Shown here one piece after another: positions 13,545 through 16,032 of a DNA stretch of 16,032 bases. Under the pieces are notes generated by a model. It did no database searches. It saw only the letters and a list, made by a program, of their open reading frames with translations, and had not been told where the DNA came from. The position numbers and the translations under genes were made by a program. Origin of the DNA: an uncultured Mailhella sp. Lineage in GTDB: Bacteria > Desulfobacterota > Desulfovibrionia > Desulfovibrionales > Desulfovibrionaceae. The first letter of the stretch is position 1. The number at the start of each line of letters is the position of its first letter. The DNA is taken from positions 1 to 16,032 of the forward strand of contig CAJTSU010000078.1 in NCBI GenBank assembly GCA_910579055.1, read 5' to 3'.

Positions 13545-15101
13545 ATGATGGATATACGTTTTCAGACCGGCGGCGGCAGCTGCTGGAAGGCCGATGCCGC
13601 ATTGGCGTTTTTCTTTGAAGGAGAGGGGCCGGAGCAGGCTGCTCCTGCGCTGGAACAGGCCGCTCCCTGGCTCGGCATTGCTCCGGCCTGGCGCGACTAT
13701 CGGGGGAAAAAGGGGGAAGTGGCCGTCCTGTATGGCCCGCCTGCCATGGAACTTTCCCGGGTGGCGGCACTGGGCCTGGGGGATCGGAAAAAGGCGGGAG
13801 CTGAGGGCGGCCTGACCGCATTGCGTCACGCTGTTGGCGGCGCATTGCGTCTGTGCCGTGAACACGGTCTGGAAAGCGTGGCCGTGGATATGCCCTCCGT
13901 GGAGCGGATTGCTCCGGTTTACGGACTTGATGCGCCTCGCCTGGCACGGGAGATCTCTCTGGCGGCATTGCTGGGGCTGTACCGTTATGAACGCTGGCTG
14001 AGCGGGAAGGACGCTTCTCCGGCAGACCCGCGTTGGATGGCTTTTCTGTTTCGCGAAAAACATGTGGATGATGCGGTGCAGGATGCCGTGCGTCTGGCCG
14101 AAGCGGAGGCCGCCGGTCTGTATCTGGCCCGGGATTTGGCCAATGGCCCGGCCAATGAGGTGACGCCGGTCTTTATGGCGTCCACGGCGGCGGAACTGGC
14201 CTCCCGGTATGCGGAATACGGTATGAAGTGTCGGGTACTGGGGCCGAAAGAGCTGGAAGAGCGCAACATGGGCGCGTTTCTGGCCGTGGCCCGCGGTGCG
14301 GAACGTGACCCTCGGCTTGTGGTTCTGGAGTATGCCCCCAAGGGGGCGGAAGGCAGGCCGGTCGCGCTGGTAGGCAAGGGCATCACCTTTGACAGCGGAG
14401 GGATCAGCCTCAAACCCGCCGCGAACATGGCTGAAATGAAAGGCGACATGTCCGGCGCGGCCGCAGTGATGGGGACATTTGAGGCCTTGGGCCGTCTGGC
14501 TCCGCAGTGGACGCCGCCCTGTCCCGTGGTGGGCGTGATGCCGTGTACGGAAAATATGCCTGACGGGCGCGCCACGCGTCCCGGGGACATTGTGGTCGCC
14601 ATGTCCGGCCGGAGTATCGAAATCGTCAACACTGACGCCGAAGGCCGGCTGGTGCTTGCGGATGCCATGACGTACGCCCAGAAAACCTGGAACCCCGGTG
14701 GCATGGTGGACATCGCTACGCTGACAGGTGCCTGCGCCGTGGCGCTGGGCAAGGGCAACGCCGGGCTGTTCACCAACGACGATTCACTTGCGGAATTGCT
14801 GCATGCGGCGGGCTGCGGCCTGGGAGAGCGCAACTGGCGGCTTCCCATATGGGAAAGTAGCCGGGAAATTTTGAAAAGCAACGTGGCGGATATGATTAAT
14901 TCCGGCGCGCGCGAGGGTGGAGCGCTGCATGCGGCCTTTTTCCTGAGCTGCTTTGTGGAAGAAGGCATGCGCTGGGCTCATCTGGATATTGCGGCGGCGG
15001 ATGCGGGTGAATCTCCGATCAATGCCAAAGGTGCGACAGGTTTTGGTGTGCGAACCCTGCTTGATGCCGTGCGGAGTGTGGAACAGTGGCGCTTAAACTG
15101 A
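13545..15101 (+). CDS. pepA: Leucyl aminopeptidase, M17 family
   Basis: A 518-residue cytosolic aminopeptidase that removes N-terminal residues from peptides. The C-terminal catalytic domain (about 175 on) has the two-metal site: VGKGITFDSGG (K278, D283), KGDMSG (D301) and the M17 signature NTDAEGRL (362-369, with D364 and E366). These correspond in order to K270, D275, D293, D352 and E354 of E. coli PepA. The N-terminal domain is divergent, as usual. The ATG at 13545 is 9 nt after AAGGAG, a better gap than the ATG at 13536 that touches it. The 3' end overlaps the next gene by 16 nt, so the two are probably coupled. E. coli PepA also binds DNA in recombination and pyrimidine control; nothing here tells whether this one does. 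Confidence 0.95.
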   Translation: MMDIRFQTGGGSCWKADAALAFFFEGEGPEQAAPALEQAAPWLGIAPAWRDYRGKKGEVAVLYGPPAMELSRVAALGLGDRKKAGAEGGLTALRHAVGGALRLCREHGLESVAVDMPSVERIAPVYGLDAPRLAREISLAALLGLYRYERWLSGKDASPADPRWMAFLFREKHVDDAVQDAVRLAEAEAAGLYLARDLANGPANEVTPVFMASTAAELASRYAEYGMKCRVLGPKELEERNMGAFLAVARGAERDPRLVVLEYAPKGAEGRPVALVGKGITFDSGGISLKPAANMAEMKGDMSGAAAVMGTFEALGRLAPQWTPPCPVVGVMPCTENMPDGRATRPGDIVVAMSGRSIEIVNTDAEGRLVLADAMTYAQKTWNPGGMVDIATLTGACAVALGKGNAGLFTNDDSLAELLHAAGCGLGERNWRLPIWESSREILKSNVADMINSGAREGGALHAAFFLSCFVEEGMRWAHLDIAAADAGESPINAKGATGFGVRTLLDAVRSVEQWRLN

Positions 15102-15886
15102 GTTTTGCGCAGCAGACTTGTGTGCGCGCCGCGGGTAAGGCCATGCAGGAATGCCGCATGATCGCCCCCGGCGCGCGGGTGGGTGTGGCCGTATCCGGCG
15201 GAATGGACAGTTTTGTGCTGCTCAAGGTCATGCAGTTGCGCCGGCGCATCGTGCCCTTTCATTTTGAATTTATGGCGCTTCATGTGAATCCGGGCTTTGA
15301 TCTGGACAATCATGCCCCTCTTGCGGACTGGTTGCGGGCAGAGGGTATTGCCGGGCATCTGGAAGCAACGGATCACGGTCCACGCGCCCATTCAGAGGAA
15401 AACCTGCGCAACTCTCCCTGTTTTTATTGCGCAAGGCTGCGCCGCAAGCGCCTGTTCGCCCTGTGCGCGCAATATGGCCTTACGCATCTGGCCTTTGGCC
15501 ATAATGCCGACGATTTGGTCACCAATTTCATGATGAACCTCATTCAAACCGGCAGAGTGGATGGAATGGGCATGAGCGAGCCGTTTTTTGAAGGGCGGCT
15601 GCGGGTTATCCGCCCGCTCCTGCTGGTGGAAAAGGCCGATATCGCCCGGGCGGCCCGGCAGTGGGAACTGCCGCTGTGGAGCAACCCCTGCCCTTCGGCC
15701 GGGAGTACCAGGCGGGCGGACATGATGACATTGCTTGATACCATGTGCGAGGGCAGTAAAGTCCGGCGCAAGAATATTTTCCAAGGGTTGACCCGCTGGC
15801 AGATGGCTAAAGACGGAGAAAAGGCGCGTGCGGAAAAGGGCCGCGAAGAAGAGACTATGTTACGCTCTATTATAGCACCATGTTGA
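15086..15886 (+). CDS. ttcA: TtcA-family PP-loop ATPase (tRNA 2-thiocytidine biosynthesis-like)
   Basis: A 266-residue adenine-nucleotide alpha hydrolase. The PP-loop SGGMDS (37-42) binds ATP. CFYCARLRRKRLF holds the C112-x2-C115 pair that, with a later cysteine (C202 in SNPCPS), binds the 4Fe-4S cluster in TtcA proteins. GHNADDLVTNFMMNL is the family helix. TtcA puts sulfur on cytidine 32 of certain tRNAs. Two details weaken an exact assignment: Met replaces the usual Lys of SGGKDS, and the last cysteine region differs from the PCxxCGS I recall. A paralogue with another thiolation or lysidine-like role is possible. The GTG start has GGAG 9 nt upstream and sits inside the end of pepA. The last 30 residues are charged and low in complexity. 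Confidence 0.75.
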   Translation: MALKLSFAQQTCVRAAGKAMQECRMIAPGARVGVAVSGGMDSFVLLKVMQLRRRIVPFHFEFMALHVNPGFDLDNHAPLADWLRAEGIAGHLEATDHGPRAHSEENLRNSPCFYCARLRRKRLFALCAQYGLTHLAFGHNADDLVTNFMMNLIQTGRVDGMGMSEPFFEGRLRVIRPLLLVEKADIARAARQWELPLWSNPCPSAGSTRRADMMTLLDTMCEGSKVRRKNIFQGLTRWQMAKDGEKARAEKGREEETMLRSIIAPC

Positions 15887-15894
15887 TACCGCTG

Positions 15895-15955
15895 TGCGGG
15901 AGCGGCACCATGCGTTGCCGCAAAGGCACCCCGTGTTCCACACCGGCGAGCGGCA
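15895..15955 (-). repeat. Intergenic mosaic repeat, copy 4 (inverted, hairpin degenerate)
   Basis: Read on the minus strand this aligns with the right half of copy 1: the GTGTGGAACAC block, then TGCCTTTGCGGCAACGCATG. The core hairpin at 15902-15921 has one mismatch (GCGGCACC against GTTGCCGC). The GTGGATACATG block is absent. It lies directly after the ttcA-like gene. Confidence 0.65.
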
Positions 15956-15979
15956 ATCGTCGGGCGACGAAGGAGCCTT

Positions 15980-16005
15980 AGAGCATTTTGTCATTGAAAT
16001 GCTCT
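15980..16005. repeat. Palindromic element near the window end
   Basis: AGAGCATTT (15980-15988) and AAATGCTCT (15997-16005) are exact reverse complements over an 8-nt loop. An outer GAGCC (15973-15977) / GGCTC (16024-16028) pair could extend the structure. There is no T run. It looks like another intergenic repeat type, but only one copy is in view. Confidence 0.45.
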
Positions 16006-16032
16006 CGGAGTCGAGCGGAGCGAGGCTCATCT

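Noticed and set aside
1..16032. CRISPR arrays, tRNA or rRNA genes, and transposase genes
   Set aside because: I looked for regularly spaced repeats, cloverleaf arms and transposase motifs and saw none.

Overview
The window looks like chromosomal DNA of a free-living or gut-associated sulfate- or sulfite-reducing bacterium of the Desulfovibrionaceae type. This is an inference from the GC-rich, Gram-negative gene content: an LPS acyltransferase, a KpsF-type arabinose-5-phosphate isomerase and TatA, together with a two-ACT-domain protein, a selenium-associated YedF and a large FAD/Fe-S old-yellow-enzyme protein. There is no rRNA, tRNA, CRISPR array or complete transposon. Most of the window is ordinary, tightly packed housekeeping DNA. 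The unusual material lies in the gaps between genes and in one AT-rich insert.

Layout, left to right: an intergenic repeat (copy 1); a 683-aa enoate-reductase-like flavoenzyme (+); repeat copy 2; tatA and a tandem ACT-domain regulator (+), closed by a strong terminator; repeat copy 3; then a leftward operon reading EamA-type exporter > cinA (frameshifted) > kpsF. A divergent promoter region follows. A two-RCK potassium channel overlaps an M20-family amidohydrolase/carbamoylase (+), and this pair ends at a terminator. Next comes an AT-rich island of about 0.5 kb holding one unrecognised 140-aa gene (-) and the C-terminal remnant of another protein coupled to it. Then come two leftward acyltransferase genes (DUF374 > LpxL-type) joined by a GTGA overlap. 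Divergent from these run yedF, an RluB-like pseudouridine synthase, pepA and a TtcA-like PP-loop protein (+), and the window closes with repeat copy 4 and another palindrome.

Functional themes: KpsF and the two acyltransferases point to Kdo/lipid A and outer-membrane lipid synthesis. RluB and TtcA-like act on RNA modification, and YedF is tied to sulfur/selenium handling. The channel and carbamoylase are translationally coupled without an obvious common pathway.

The most interesting signals are: (1) a mosaic family of intergenic repeats with a conserved GCGGCAAC-N4-GTTGCCGC hairpin, seen four times; (2) a compositionally foreign, probably orphaned immunity-like gene whose GTG start overlaps the stop of a truncated 24-codon tail, suggesting a decayed polymorphic toxin-immunity pair; (3) a cinA reading-frame break exactly at a tandem CTGGG repeat; and (4) a 13-bp perfect inverted repeat ahead of the pseudouridine synthase gene.
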